DNA of 64,000 bases from JAOPZW01 sp963788935. Its GTDB lineage: Bacteria > Actinomycetota > Thermoleophilia > Solirubrobacterales > Solirubrobacteraceae. The stretch lies in contig CAWBIM010000011.1 in NCBI GenBank assembly GCA_963788935.1, forward strand, positions 1-64,000. The letters are read 5' to 3'. Shown in pieces: positions 1-9,319 of the stretch; position 1 is the stretch's first letter; each line of letters begins with the position of its first letter. The notes below the pieces were generated by a model, which saw only the letters and a program-made list of their open reading frames with translations, searched no databases and had not been told where the DNA came from. The translations under genes were made by a program, and so were the position numbers.

Positions 1-126
1 ATCCCCGAGATGGCCGAGGCGATGGGGATCCAGCAGAACTACCTCTACCGCGTCCTGCCCGGGCTGCAGAAGGACGGCCTCGTGCGCAAGGAGGGGCGCG
101 GCTGGCACCCGCTCGAGGCGGCCTGA
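1..126 (+). CDS. C-terminal end of a winged-helix/HTH protein (5' end outside window)
   Basis: Frame open from base 1 to the TGA at 124-126, giving 41 residues. The peptide contains MAEAMGIQQNYLYRVLPGL followed by KDGLVRKEGRGWHP. This is the recognition helix and wing of a short winged-helix domain, in which a helix 'xxAEAMGI' is followed by a basic hairpin. Such tails end small actinobacterial DNA-binding proteins. The N-terminus is missing, so the family cannot be named. It converges on mdh, with 22 bases between the stop codons. Confidence 0.6.
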   Translation: MPEMAEAMGIQQNYLYRVLPGLQKDGLVRKEGRGWHPLEAA

Positions 127-127
127 G

Positions 128-148
128 GGCCGTCCTTCCGCCGGGCGG

Positions 149-150
<2 letters not shown>
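128..150. terminator. Candidate bidirectional terminator between the HTH gene and mdh
   Basis: GGCCGTCC (128-135) can pair with GGGCGGTC (143-150), including two G-U pairs, around a 7-base loop. It lies between two convergent stops and overlaps the mdh stop. There is no T tract, which is common in very GC-rich genomes. Weak call based on position and pairing only. Confidence 0.35.
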
Positions 151-1123
<973 letters not shown>

Positions 1124-1159
1124 CAGGGATTCTCCAATTCGTCAGTCAGGGGGGACACG

Positions 1160-2380
1160 TCAGTCGGAGGCCATCGCGCGCTTCAGCCCGGCGTCGAGCG
1201 CGTCGAGGAACTCCTCGGTGGTGAGGAAGTCCTGGTCGCTGCCGACGAGCAGCGCGAGGTCCTTCGTCATCTTCCCGTCCTCGACGGTCTCGACGCAGAC
1301 CCGCTCGAGCGTCTCGGCGAACGCGCTGACGTCCGGCGTGTCGTCCATGCGGCCGCGGTGCTGGAGCGCGCGGGTCCACGCGAAGATCGAGGCGATCGGG
1401 TTCGTGGAGGTCGGCTTGCCCTGCTGGTGCTGGCGGAAATGGCGGGTGACGGTGCCGTGCGCGGCCTCCGCCTCGACGGTCTGGCCGTCGGGGGTCATCA
1501 GGACGCTCGTCATCAGGCCGAGGGAGCCGAAGCCCTGCGCGACGGTGTCGGACTGCACGTCGCCGTCGTAGTTCTTGCACGCCCACACATATCCGCCCTC
1601 CCACTTCAGGGCGGCGGCGACCATGTCGTCGATCAGGCGGTGCTCATAGGTGAGCCCGGCCTGTTCGAAATCCGCCTTGAACTCCGCGTCGTACACCTCC
1701 TGGAAGATGTCCTTGAAGCGCCCGTCGTAGCGCTTCATGATCGTGTTCTTGGTGGAGAGGTAGACGGGGAAGCCGCGGTCGAGGCCGTAGCGCATCGACG
1801 CCCGCGCGAAGTCGCGGATCGACCCGTCGAGGTTGTACATCGCCATGGCGACGCCGGCGGCCTCGAACTCGTACACGTCCAGCTCGATCGGCGCGTCGCC
1901 GTTCCTGGGAGTGAAGGTCAAGGTGAGCGAGCCCTCGCCCGGCACGACGAGGTCGGTGGCGCGGTACTGGTCGCCGAAGGCGTGACGGCCGATGATGATC
2001 GGCTTCGTCCACCCCGGCACGAGGCGCGGGATGTTCGAGATCACGATCGGCTCGCGGAAGATGACGCCCCCGAGGATGTTGCGGATCGTGCCGTTCGGCG
2101 AGCGGTACATCTCCTTGAGGCCGAACTCCTGCACCCGCGCCTCGTCGGGGGTGATCGTGGCGCACTTCACCCCCACGCCGTACTGCTTGATGGCGTTGGC
2201 GGCGTCGACCGTCACCTGGTCGTCGGTGGCGTCGCGGTGCTCGATGCCGAGGTCGTAGTACTCGAGCTCGACGTCGAGGTACGGCACGATCAGCTTGTCC
2301 TTGATGAACTGCCAGATAATCCGGGTCATCTCGTCGCCGTCGAGCTCGACGACGGGTGTGTTCACCTTGATCTTGGCCAT
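1160..2380 (-). CDS. icd: NADP-dependent isocitrate dehydrogenase (homodimeric, eukaryote-like type)
   Basis: 406 aa. Oxidatively decarboxylates isocitrate to 2-oxoglutarate. It starts MAKIKVNTPVVELDGDEMTR, the type II (eukaryotic/homodimeric) ICDH start. It retains the substrate loop SPNGTIRNILGG (about residues 95-106), the AHGTVTRHFRQHQQGKPTSTNPIAS region and the cofactor-side ENYDGDV-like segment (NYDGDVQSDTVAQGFGSLG). AGGAGA precedes the ATG at good spacing. Divergent from glmU and first gene of the icd-mdh pair. Confidence 0.96.
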   Translation of the reverse strand: MAKIKVNTPVVELDGDEMTRIIWQFIKDKLIVPYLDVELEYYDLGIEHRDATDDQVTVDAANAIKQYGVGVKCATITPDEARVQEFGLKEMYRSPNGTIRNILGGVIFREPIVISNIPRLVPGWTKPIIIGRHAFGDQYRATDLVVPGEGSLTLTFTPRNGDAPIELDVYEFEAAGVAMAMYNLDGSIRDFARASMRYGLDRGFPVYLSTKNTIMKRYDGRFKDIFQEVYDAEFKADFEQAGLTYEHRLIDDMVAAALKWEGGYVWACKNYDGDVQSDTVAQGFGSLGLMTSVLMTPDGQTVEAEAAHGTVTRHFRQHQQGKPTSTNPIASIFAWTRALQHRGRMDDTPDVSAFAETLERVCVETVEDGKMTKDLALLVGSDQDFLTTEEFLDALDAGLKRAMASD

Positions 2381-2478
2381 GGGGTCTCCTGAAGGTCGGC
2401 CGCGCAGGCTAGCGGGCGATCGCCCGATCGGGGGTGGCGCGGGCGACGGCCGCGCGGCGCCTGCCTAGCCTCGGCGCC
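2381..2478. promoter_or_regulatory. Divergent intergenic region icd/glmU with a 12-bp palindrome
   Basis: The 98-base gap between divergent starts must carry both promoters. GGGCGATCGCCC (2414-2425) is a perfect palindrome containing GCGATCGC and is followed by another CGATCG. No convincing -35/-10 pair was seen. The palindrome could be an operator or simply a GC-rich coincidence. Confidence 0.3.
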
Positions 2479-3858
2479 ATGACCGCCCCCACCGTCGTGA
2501 TCCTCGCCGCCGGCCAGGGAACCCGGATGCGCTCGGCCCTCCCGAAGGTCCTGCATCCGCTCTGTGGCCGCCCCCTCGTCCACTGGCCGATCCACGCCGC
2601 CCGCGCCGCCGGCGCGGGCCGGATCGTCGTCGTCGACTCGGCCGCGCGGCCGCTCGACGGCCACCTCCCGGAGGACGTCCTGCTCGCCGTGCAGGAACGC
2701 CCGGACGGGACCGCCGGTGCGCTCGAGGCGGCCGCCGCGGATCTCCCGGAGGACGGCGCGGTCATCGTCCTGTCGGGCGACGTCCCGCTCGTGACCGAGG
2801 CGTTCGTCGCCGAGCTCATCGCGGCCCACGCGGCGAGCGGCGCGGCCGCCACGATGGCGACGATGCTGCTCGACGACCCGGGCGACTACGGCCGGGTCCT
2901 GCGCGACGACGCGGGCGGGGTGACGGGCGTCGTCGAGGCCAAGGGCGGCGGCGACGCGACCGGCGAGCAACTCGCGATCCGCGAGGTCAACACCGGGATC
3001 TTCGCCTTCGACGCCCGCGCGCTGCGCGCGGCGCTGCCGCTGATCGGCTCCGACAACGCGCAGGGCGAGCGCTACCTGCCCGACGTCCTGCCGCTGCTGC
3101 GCGCCGCCGGCCTCACCATCGCGGCCCACGTCGTCGCCGACGCGACGCTCACCCTCGGCGTCAACGACCGCGCCGACCTCGCCGCCGTCCGGGCGATCGC
3201 CCAGGCGCGCATCCACGACCGGCTCATGCGCGAGGGCGTGACGATCGTCGACCCGGCCTCGACGACGGTCGACGCCGACGTGGCGGTCGGGCGCGACACG
3301 GTCATCGAGCCCTTCTGCTCGCTCACCGGCGCGACGCTCGTCGGCGCCCACTGCCGGATCGGCGCGAACAGCACGCTGACCGACGCCCTGCTCGGCGACG
3401 GCGTGGTCGTGCGGCAGTCGTGGCTGGACTCCTGCGACATCCACGACGGCGCGACCGTCGGCCCGTTCGCCTACCTGCGCCCCGGCGCGCGGCTGCGCGA
3501 GGGGGCCAAGGCGGGCACGTTCGTCGAGATCAAGAACGCGGACATCGGCGCGGGCACGAAGGTGCCCCACCTCTCCTACATCGGCGACGCCGACGTCGGC
3601 GCGCGCACGAACCTCGGCGCGGGCACGATCACCGCCAACTACGACGGGCGGGCCAAGCACCGCACGACGATCGGCAGCGGCGTCCGCGGCGGCGTCGACA
3701 CGATGTTCGTCGCGCCCGTGACGGTCGGCGACGGCGCGTGGACGGCGGCCGGGTCGGTGGTGACCGAAGACGTGCCGGACGGCGCGCTCGCGATCGCCCG
3801 CAGCCGCCAGACGAACGTCGCCGGCTACGCGGAGCGCCACGCCGCCACGCGCCCCTGA
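2479..3858 (+). CDS. glmU: Bifunctional UDP-GlcNAc pyrophosphorylase / glucosamine-1-P acetyltransferase
   Basis: 459 aa from ATG 2479 (MTAPTVVILAAGQGTRM); an upstream in-frame start at 2434 adds residues unlike the family. The N-terminal uridylyltransferase has LAAGQGTRMRSALPKVLH, LSGDVPL and EVNTGIFAF. The C-terminal left-handed beta-helix shows hexapeptide repeats and the acetyltransferase signature KNADIGAGTKVPHLSYIGD, then NYDGRAKHRTTIG. It makes UDP-GlcNAc, the precursor of peptidoglycan and of amino-sugar polysaccharides. glmS and glmM lie within the next 11 kb, so the full pathway is local. Confidence 0.96.
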   Translation: MTAPTVVILAAGQGTRMRSALPKVLHPLCGRPLVHWPIHAARAAGAGRIVVVDSAARPLDGHLPEDVLLAVQERPDGTAGALEAAAADLPEDGAVIVLSGDVPLVTEAFVAELIAAHAASGAAATMATMLLDDPGDYGRVLRDDAGGVTGVVEAKGGGDATGEQLAIREVNTGIFAFDARALRAALPLIGSDNAQGERYLPDVLPLLRAAGLTIAAHVVADATLTLGVNDRADLAAVRAIAQARIHDRLMREGVTIVDPASTTVDADVAVGRDTVIEPFCSLTGATLVGAHCRIGANSTLTDALLGDGVVVRQSWLDSCDIHDGATVGPFAYLRPGARLREGAKAGTFVEIKNADIGAGTKVPHLSYIGDADVGARTNLGAGTITANYDGRAKHRTTIGSGVRGGVDTMFVAPVTVGDGAWTAAGSVVTEDVPDGALAIARSRQTNVAGYAERHAATRP

Positions 3859-3872
3859 CGCCGTGTTCGTCG

Positions 3873-3923
3873 TTGTCAAGGCGCCCTTGACACGAGGCTG
3901 TTGTCAAGGCAACCTTGACACGA
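3873..3923. promoter_or_regulatory. Tandem palindromic operator, two copies 28 bp apart
   Basis: Two near-identical 23-base units start at 3873 and 3901. Each contains TGTCAAGG, three bases, CCTTGACA (3874-3892 and 3902-3920): a perfect 8-bp inverted repeat around CGC and CAA respectively, both followed by CGA. The second copy ends on the A of the ATG at 3923. Such paired dyads before a two-gene operon that encodes an HTH protein suggest autoregulation. The binding protein is inferred, not shown. Confidence 0.7.
3887..3915 (+). promoter_or_regulatory. Possible leaderless promoter inside the twin palindromes
   Basis: TTGACA at 3887-3892 is a perfect -35 hexamer. After 17 bases, CAACCT (3910-3915) is a possible -10, which would put the transcription start at about 3923, the A of the start codon. 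No Shine-Dalgarno precedes that ATG, which fits a leaderless mRNA. The operators would then cover both promoter elements and repress when bound. Confidence 0.4.
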
Positions 3924-4159
3924 TGGACTCCACGACGAAGAACGACACCGGTCGGGCGCTGCAGATCGGGCTCGCCCTCTCCGGGCTGGCCCTGCTCCTC
4001 GTCGCCGCCGCGTTCCTGGCCGGCGCGGGCGACGCGGGCACGGCGCCCGTCGCGCTGCTGATCGTGGCGCTGCTCGTGCTCGCGATGCTCGAGGGCGTGC
4101 TCGTCGCCGGCCTGCGCAGCGAGGCCGAACGCGACCGCCGCGCCGTCGAGCGGTCGTGA
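3923..4159 (+). CDS. Small two-helix membrane protein
   Basis: 78 aa from ATG 3923 (MDSTTKNDTGRALQIGL). Two hydrophobic segments lie at about residues 10-32 and 40-62. They are followed by a charged tail rich in Glu, Arg and Asp. No named family recognised. An upstream GTG at 3863 would translate through the palindromes and is less likely. Its stop overlaps the start of the HTH gene by four bases (GTGA), so the pair is translationally coupled. Small membrane protein plus regulator pairs of this kind are common, but the function is unknown. Confidence 0.7.
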   Translation: MDSTTKNDTGRALQIGLALSGLALLLVAAAFLAGAGDAGTAPVALLIVALLVLAMLEGVLVAGLRSEAERDRRAVERS

Positions 4160-4779
4160 CCCCCGGCGCGGGCGTCGGCCTCGCCGAGACCGACGCCGAG
4201 CGCGTGCGGGAGGGCGTCGCCGACGCCATCGTCGGCGGCCCCGAGGGCCTGCGCGAGATCCTCGGCACCGACCCGGCCGGCTTCCTCGCGCTCGTCGCCG
4301 CGGCGCGGGTCGGCGCCGAGGAGGCCGATCGCCTGCTGCGCGTCGCGGTGACCGGCGCGCGCCAGGCGGGGCACAGCTGGGAGGCGATCGGGCGCCTGCT
4401 CGGGGTCAGCCGCCAGGCGGCGCAGCAGCGCTTCGCGGCGTCGGCCGACGGCGGCGCGGCGGTGCCGGACGGCGACGATGGCTCTGCGGTGTCCGACCGG
4501 CGGGTCGTCTCCGGCGTGACCGCGCTGAGCGAGATGGGCGTGCTCGAGGTCGAGGGGGCGCGCGGCTGGCACCTCGTCGACCTCGGCCCGCTGTACCTCG
4601 TGCTCGAGCGCTCGCCGCGCCGCTGGCGCCACCGGCGTCTCACGCTGCCCTCGCGCGCGACGCAGCGCCGCCTCGAGCGCGACGGCTGGGTCGCGGTCGG
4701 GACGTGGTTCCCGTTCCGCTACTTCAAGCGCGCGGTCGACGCCCCGGTCGAGGCGGACACCGAGCCCGAGGCGAGGTAG
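4156..4779 (+). CDS. HTH DNA-binding protein, likely regulator of its own operon
   Basis: 207 aa from GTG 4156. The segment GHSWEAIGRLLGVSRQAAQQRF (about residues 72-93; key residues W, IG, LGVSRQAA, RF) is a sigma-region-4-like helix-turn-helix seen in many small actinobacterial proteins. The preceding region is acidic and helical. The C-terminal half (about 130-195) ends with an aromatic/basic block around WFPFRYFKR whose role is unknown. It is coupled to the small membrane protein upstream and is the natural candidate to bind the twin palindromes. Its 3' end overlaps the convergent YiiX-like gene by 61 bases. Confidence 0.7.
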   Translation: MTPGAGVGLAETDAERVREGVADAIVGGPEGLREILGTDPAGFLALVAAARVGAEEADRLLRVAVTGARQAGHSWEAIGRLLGVSRQAAQQRFAASADGGAAVPDGDDGSAVSDRRVVSGVTALSEMGVLEVEGARGWHLVDLGPLYLVLERSPRRWRHRRLTLPSRATQRRLERDGWVAVGTWFPFRYFKRAVDAPVEADTEPEAR

Positions 4780-5391
4780 GCGACCGGGACCTCGCCGCCG
4801 AGGGCGAACGGCGGCACGAGGGCGATCCGGTCGCCGCTCCAGAAGCGGCCCGGGTCGTACCACGAGGCCGGGCGGGCGGCGGGCAGCAGGCCCATGTACT
4901 GGTAGGTCGTGGCGACGAGCTCGGCGCAGTAGACCGTCTCGAGCGCGGTGGACCGCCGGACGCGGCCGTTGAGCCAGCCGCGCGCGAGCCCGAGCGTCGT
5001 CGGGAACGGGCGGCCGTCGAAGCGGTCGATGACCTCCATCAGGCGGTCCTCGTGTTCGCGGGTGACCGTGCCGCCCTCGAGCGCGCGGACCCACGCGCGC
5101 TGGCCGTAGCGGTCGTGCCAGGTGCGCACGGCGTCGGCGAGGAGGTGCAGCTGCACGCCGCGCTGGCGCTTCCCGCTCCAGACGTCCTCGAGCGAGCGGC
5201 CGAGCTCGGCGTGCCAGAGCAGCGGCGGGAGGTCGTCGATCGCCACCGCCATGCCGACGTGGTTGACCGGGCTGTTCGTGACGGTGCGGATCGCGACGTC
5301 CGCGAGCGACCGGCCGCGGAACAGCCAGATGTCGCCGGTCGCCGCGGTGGCGACGGCGTCGTCGAGGGCGAGGGTCGCGGTCGGGGGCCAC
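4719..5391 (-). CDS. YiiX/YebB-like permuted papain-fold (NlpC/P60-type) hydrolase, one-base frame break near the start
   Basis: About 224 aa. The order His then Cys is the permuted NlpC/P60 arrangement: VNHVGMAV carries the likely His and ETVYCAELVATTYQYMG the likely nucleophilic Cys. GDIWLFRG near the N-terminus is the usual family start. In the frame of the domain no ATG/GTG exists near the start. Removing one base from the G run at 5383-5387 lets GTG 5391 read MAPTATLALDD straight into the domain. Relatives act on lipids, amides or cell-wall peptides; the substrate is unknown. Divergent from the small gene at 5412. Confidence 0.65.
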
Positions 5392-5411
5392 GCCGCGTAC
5401 CGTACGGCGCG

Positions 5412-5747
5412 ATGCGCGTCCCCTGGAAGGTCCTCGGCCTGGCCGGCGTCGCGGGCGTCGCGGCGACCGGTGTCGTCGTCGCCCGCCGGCGGCGCACCCA
5501 GCGCGAGTACGACCCGGCCGAGTTGCGGGAGCGGCTGCACCGCCGCCTGGCGGAGGCCGCGCCGGCGGGCCGGCCGATCCGCCGTCGCCGCCGTCCGCCG
5601 GTCCGTCGTCGTCGCCGTAGCGCTGCGTCGGGCTGGCGGCGCTCCGCTCCGGCCGGCTGGTCGGGTCGCGGGGTTCGCGGACTGCTCGGCGAGGGGGAGG
5701 TGGGCGGGGCGCCCGGGCGCCTCAACGCGGGATGCTGTGGTCAGTAA
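5412..5747 (+). CDS. Small membrane-anchored basic protein
   Basis: 111 aa. Starts MRVPWKVLGLAGVAGVAATG, a single N-terminal hydrophobic helix followed by RRRR, then REYDPAELRERLHRRLAEA, a short amphipathic acidic/basic helix. The remainder is Arg/Pro-rich and low in complexity, and may be out of frame after an indel, so the C-terminus is uncertain. The stop lies inside the hairpin at 5725-5785. Divergent from the YiiX-like hydrolase, 20 bases apart. Function unknown. Confidence 0.5.
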   Translation: MRVPWKVLGLAGVAGVAATGVVVARRRRTQREYDPAELRERLHRRLAEAAPAGRPIRRRRRPPVRRRRRSAASGWRRSAPAGWSGRGVRGLLGEGEVGGAPGRLNAGCCGQ

Positions 5748-5785
5748 GGGGGCCTATAACCCCATTAGTCACCACGGCACCCGCG
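5725..5785. terminator. Long bidirectional hairpin terminator
   Basis: CGCGGG-A-TGCTGTGGT (5725-5740) pairs with ACCACGGCACCCGCG (5771-5785), leaving one bulged A and one G-U pair. Inside it GGGG (5748-5751) pairs with CCCC (5760-5763) around GCCTATAA. The element sits exactly between two convergent genes and includes the stop of the upstream one. No T tract. Confidence 0.65.
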
Positions 5786-5804
5786 GCGCCGGGCCACCCC
5801 GTCC

Positions 5805-7392
5805 CTACCCCGCCACCACCGGGTCCGCCCACAGCGCCTGGTCCTCCCGGCCCAGCCGCCAGACCCCGACGCCGTACTCGTTGGCGCGGAACAGGCGCAT
5901 CCGCTCGAGCACGGCGGCCGCGCTCGACGCCCATACCTCGTGGCGCACGCCGTCCGCGGCCACGTAGGAGAAGTGCGCCTCGTGCGCGAGTGCGTCGTAC
6001 GCCGCCGGCACGCCGACCCGCGCCGAGAGCGCCGCGATGTCCGACCACTCGAGCGCGCGGGCCGGAGCGCCGGGTCCGGCCGGGCGGGGCCAGTCCAGGC
6101 CGTACAGCGGCGTGCCCATCACGTACTTCTCGCGGTCGGGGAGCGTGTTGACGTAGTGGACGACCGCGCGCAGCCACGCCATGTCGGCGTTCGGTCCCGG
6201 CTCGGAGGTCGTCCAGTGGATCCCCCACGCCATGACGAACACGACGTCGGCGGCCGCGGCGACGGCCGGGTAGTCGTAGAGGCCCGAGCGCGGGTGCGTC
6301 GGGTCGTCGGCCGTCTTCGCCGAGACGTCGACGGCGAGCTTCTTGCCGATCGCGTGCAGGCGGGCGGCGAGGTCGGTGACGAAGCTCGTGTAGGCCGCGC
6401 GGTCGCCCGGCAGGCCGGTCTCGAAGTCGACGTTGACGCCGTCGTAGTCGTGCGCGACCGCCTGCTCCACGATGGTCCGCAGCCACGCGCCGCGCAGCGC
6501 CGGCTCCGTCAGGACGCGATGCAGCGTGGCCGTGTCCTGGCAGTCGAAGCGCGCGAAGACCTCGACCTGGCGCAGCCGCGCGAAGCTCGTGATCTGCGGG
6601 ACGTCGGCGCCCTCGACGGCGCCGGTAGACGCGGTTGCACTCGAAGTACGTCGCGTGGATCGTCCCGATCTGCGTGTAGTGGGCCTTGAAGTCCTCGAAC
6701 GACGCGCCCGTCGAGGCGAGCACGAACGCGTGCAGCGAACCGGTCGACGGCGGCGGGGCGTCGGTCGCCACGGTCAGCGCGCGCGAGGGCGGCGAGACGT
6801 GGCCGCGGGTGTCGACGGCGGCGACGGTGAACGTGTAGGCCTCGTCGACCGACAGCCGCGGGACCGCCATCCGGGTCGCCGCGACCTGGCCCAGCGCGAG
6901 GCCGTCGCGGAACACGCGGTAGCCGGCGACCGGCGCCGAGCCGGCGTGTGCGGCCCGCCAGGCGAGCGTCACGGCCGTGGCCGAGACCGCGACGGCGCGC
7001 AGGCCGGACGGCGGCTGCGGTGCCTCCCGCGCCGATGCCGTGCTGATCGTCGCGGCGGCCGAGCGGCGGCCGCGGGCGTCCACCGCGCGGACCGACAGAC
7101 GTTGCGGCGCGCCCGGCAGCACCCGGACCGTCACGCGCGTGCCGCGCACGCGGCGCAGCGGACGGCCGTCGCGCTCGACGCGGTAGAAGGCGATGCGCGA
7201 GCGACCCGCGCGGGCGGCGGTCCAGCTCACGACCGCGCGGCGCCCGGAGATCGAGATCCCGAGGTGCCCGGGGCGACCGGGCCGCGACCGGTCGGGCCGC
7301 GACACGGTCGGGGCGGCCGGCGCGCTCCCGGCGCCGGCCGCCACCATGGTCACGGCGGCCGCGAGCGCGACCGCCGAACGCCTCCGTCTCAT
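5805..7392 (-). CDS. Secreted GH18-type glycoside hydrolase with FN3 domains (one frame break)
   Basis: Starts MRRRRSAVALAAAVTMVAAG, a signal peptide with a probable cleavage after APAAP. Two fibronectin-III-like domains follow (about residues 30-120 and 125-215). A GH18 barrel comes next, with the catalytic motif YDGVNVDFE (D..D.D.E) and MAWGIHW, GTPLYGLDW and Trp-rich C-terminal strands. The frame breaks at about 6624, after the codons for CNRVY. Skipping one base gives GAVEGADVPQITSFARL and continues. It starts two bases after glmS, so the two are cotranscribed. The likely substrate is a beta-1,4-GlcNAc-type polymer, perhaps the product of the adjacent synthase. The break looks like a sequencing indel, but a real pseudogene is possible. 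Confidence 0.75.
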
Positions 7393-7394
7393 CC

Positions 7395-9263
7395 CTATTC
7401 GACGGTGACCGTCTTGGCGAGGTTGCGCGGCTGGTCCACGTTCAGCCCCCGCGCGACCGCGAGCTCGTAGGCGAGCAGCTGCATCGGCACCACCGACAGC
7501 AGCGGCGACAGCAGCCAGTCGACCGCCGGGACCGTGAAGCGGTGCGCGGCGAGCCGGCCGGCCGGGCTGTCCTCGTCGTCGACGACGGCGATGACGCGGG
7601 CGCCGCGCGCGGCGACCTCCTCGATGTTCGAGGCGAGCTTGTCGTGCAGCGGCGAGCCGGTCGCGGCGACGACGACGGGCGTGTCCTCGCCGATCAGCGC
7701 GATCGGGCCGTGCTTCATCTCGCCCGCCGCGTACGCGTCCGCGGGCAGGTACGTGATCTCCTTGAGCTTCAGCGCGCCCTCCATCGCGACCGGGGCGGCG
7801 ATGTCGCGGCCGAGGAACATGAACAGCTCGGACTTCGCGAGCCGCTCGCCGAGCCACGCCGCCGGCTGCGCGTTGCGCTGCACGGCCTGGTCGATGAGCT
7901 GCGGCATGCGCTGGAGCTCGGCGCACAGGCGCGAGAGCTCCTCGTGGGCGAGCGTCGCGCGGACCGACGCGAGCTTCAGCCCGAGGAGGTACAGCGCCGC
8001 CACCTGCGCGACGAACGTCTTCGTCGCCGCGACGCCGATCTCGATCCCGGCCCGGGTCAGCAGCGTCGCGTCGGCGTCGCGGGTGGCCTGCGAGCCGTCG
8101 ACGTTCGTCACCGCGACCACCGTCGCGCCCTCGGCCGCGGCGAGGCGCATCGCCGCGAGCGTGTCCGCCGTCTCGCCGGACTGCGTGATGCCGATGACGA
8201 GCGTCCCCTCGGGGAGGACCGGGTCGCGGTAGCGGAACTCCGACGCCACCTCGACCTCGACCGGCACGCGCGCCCAGCGCTCGATCGCGTAGCGGGCGAT
8301 CATGCCGGCGTGCAGCGAGGTGCCGCACGCGAGCACGCGGATCGCCTTCAGGTCGGCGAGCTCCGCGTCGCTCAGGCCGAGCTCGGGGAGGCGGATGCGG
8401 CCGTCGACGAGCCGGCCCTCGAGCGTGCGGGCGACGGCCGCGGACTGCTCGTGGATCTCCTTCAGCATGAAGGTCGCGTAGCCGCCGCGGTCGGCCGCCT
8501 CCTGCGCGACGTCGATCGTCTGCGGCGCGCGCGCCACCGGGGTGCCCGCGCTGTCGAAGATCTCGATCCCCTCGGCCCGGAGCGCGACGAGCTCGCCGTC
8601 CTCGACGAGCAGCAGCTGGTCGGTCGAGTCGGCGAACGCGGAGATCGCCGAGGCGATGAACTGCTCGCCGTCGCCCGCGCCGATGACGAGCGGCGCCTCG
8701 CGGCGCGCGCCGACCAGGAGCCCGGGCTCGTCGGCCGCCATCGCGACGAACGCGAAGTGGCCGTGCAGCTGGGCGTAGGCGGCGCGGACGGCGGCCATGA
8801 GGTCGCCCTCGTACAGCGCGCCGATGAGCTGCGAGACGGCCTCGGCGTCGGTCTGGGAGGTGAACTCCTGGCCGCCGGCCTCGAGCGCCTCGCGCAGCTC
8901 GGCGTGGTTCTCGACGATGCCGTTGAGCACGACCTGGATGCGGCCGGAGGCGTCGTCGTGGGGGTGGGCGTTGGCCTCGCTCACCCGGCCGTGCGTGGCC
9001 CAGCGGGTGTGGCCGATGCCGGCCGTCGGCTCGCGCTCGGCGAGGGCGACGCCGCCGCCGGCCAGGGCCGGGACGCGCTCGGCCGTCGCAACCGCGGCCC
9101 GCAGGCTCGCGAGGTTGCCGACGGACCGCACGCGCTCGGCGCGACCGGCGCGCTCGAGGGCGATGCCCGCGGAGTCGTAGCCGCGGTACTCGAGGGTGGC
9201 GAGGCCGTCCAGCAGCAGCGGCTGGGCCGCGCGGTGGCCGACGTATCCGATGATTCCGCACAT
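7395..9263 (-). CDS. glmS: Glutamine--fructose-6-phosphate aminotransferase (isomerizing)
   Basis: 622 aa, full length. MCGIIGYVG exposes the N-terminal nucleophile Cys after Met removal (class II glutamine amidotransferase). GIGHTRWATHG binds glutamine. Two SIS domains follow, with ACGTSLHAGM and ITQSGETADT for fructose-6-P. It ends LAKTVTVE, the conserved C-terminal tail. It produces glucosamine-6-P, the first step to UDP-GlcNAc. Its partner glmM is about 4.5 kb away and glmU about 3.5 kb beyond the other end. It lies 56 bases after the deacetylase in the same direction. Confidence 0.97.
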   Translation of the reverse strand: MCGIIGYVGHRAAQPLLLDGLATLEYRGYDSAGIALERAGRAERVRSVGNLASLRAAVATAERVPALAGGGVALAEREPTAGIGHTRWATHGRVSEANAHPHDDASGRIQVVLNGIVENHAELREALEAGGQEFTSQTDAEAVSQLIGALYEGDLMAAVRAAYAQLHGHFAFVAMAADEPGLLVGARREAPLVIGAGDGEQFIASAISAFADSTDQLLLVEDGELVALRAEGIEIFDSAGTPVARAPQTIDVAQEAADRGGYATFMLKEIHEQSAAVARTLEGRLVDGRIRLPELGLSDAELADLKAIRVLACGTSLHAGMIARYAIERWARVPVEVEVASEFRYRDPVLPEGTLVIGITQSGETADTLAAMRLAAAEGATVVAVTNVDGSQATRDADATLLTRAGIEIGVAATKTFVAQVAALYLLGLKLASVRATLAHEELSRLCAELQRMPQLIDQAVQRNAQPAAWLGERLAKSELFMFLGRDIAAPVAMEGALKLKEITYLPADAYAAGEMKHGPIALIGEDTPVVVAATGSPLHDKLASNIEEVAARGARVIAVVDDEDSPAGRLAAHRFTVPAVDWLLSPLLSVVPMQLLAYELAVARGLNVDQPRNLAKTVTVE

Positions 9264-9319
9264 GGGGAGGGTGTCCGTTCCTTCTCGGTGAGTGGGGTGG
9301 GGTTACGGGCGGTGGTGCT

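Noticed and set aside
2414..2425. GGGCGATCGCCC as a HIP1-like or replication-related element
   Set aside because: Single occurrence noticed, no cluster or DnaA-box context; kept only as a low-confidence palindrome.
3863..3922. N-terminal extension of the small membrane protein from GTG 3863
   Set aside because: It would translate both palindromes into a Cys/Leu-rich peptide unlike the rest. A leaderless ATG at 3923 is more consistent.
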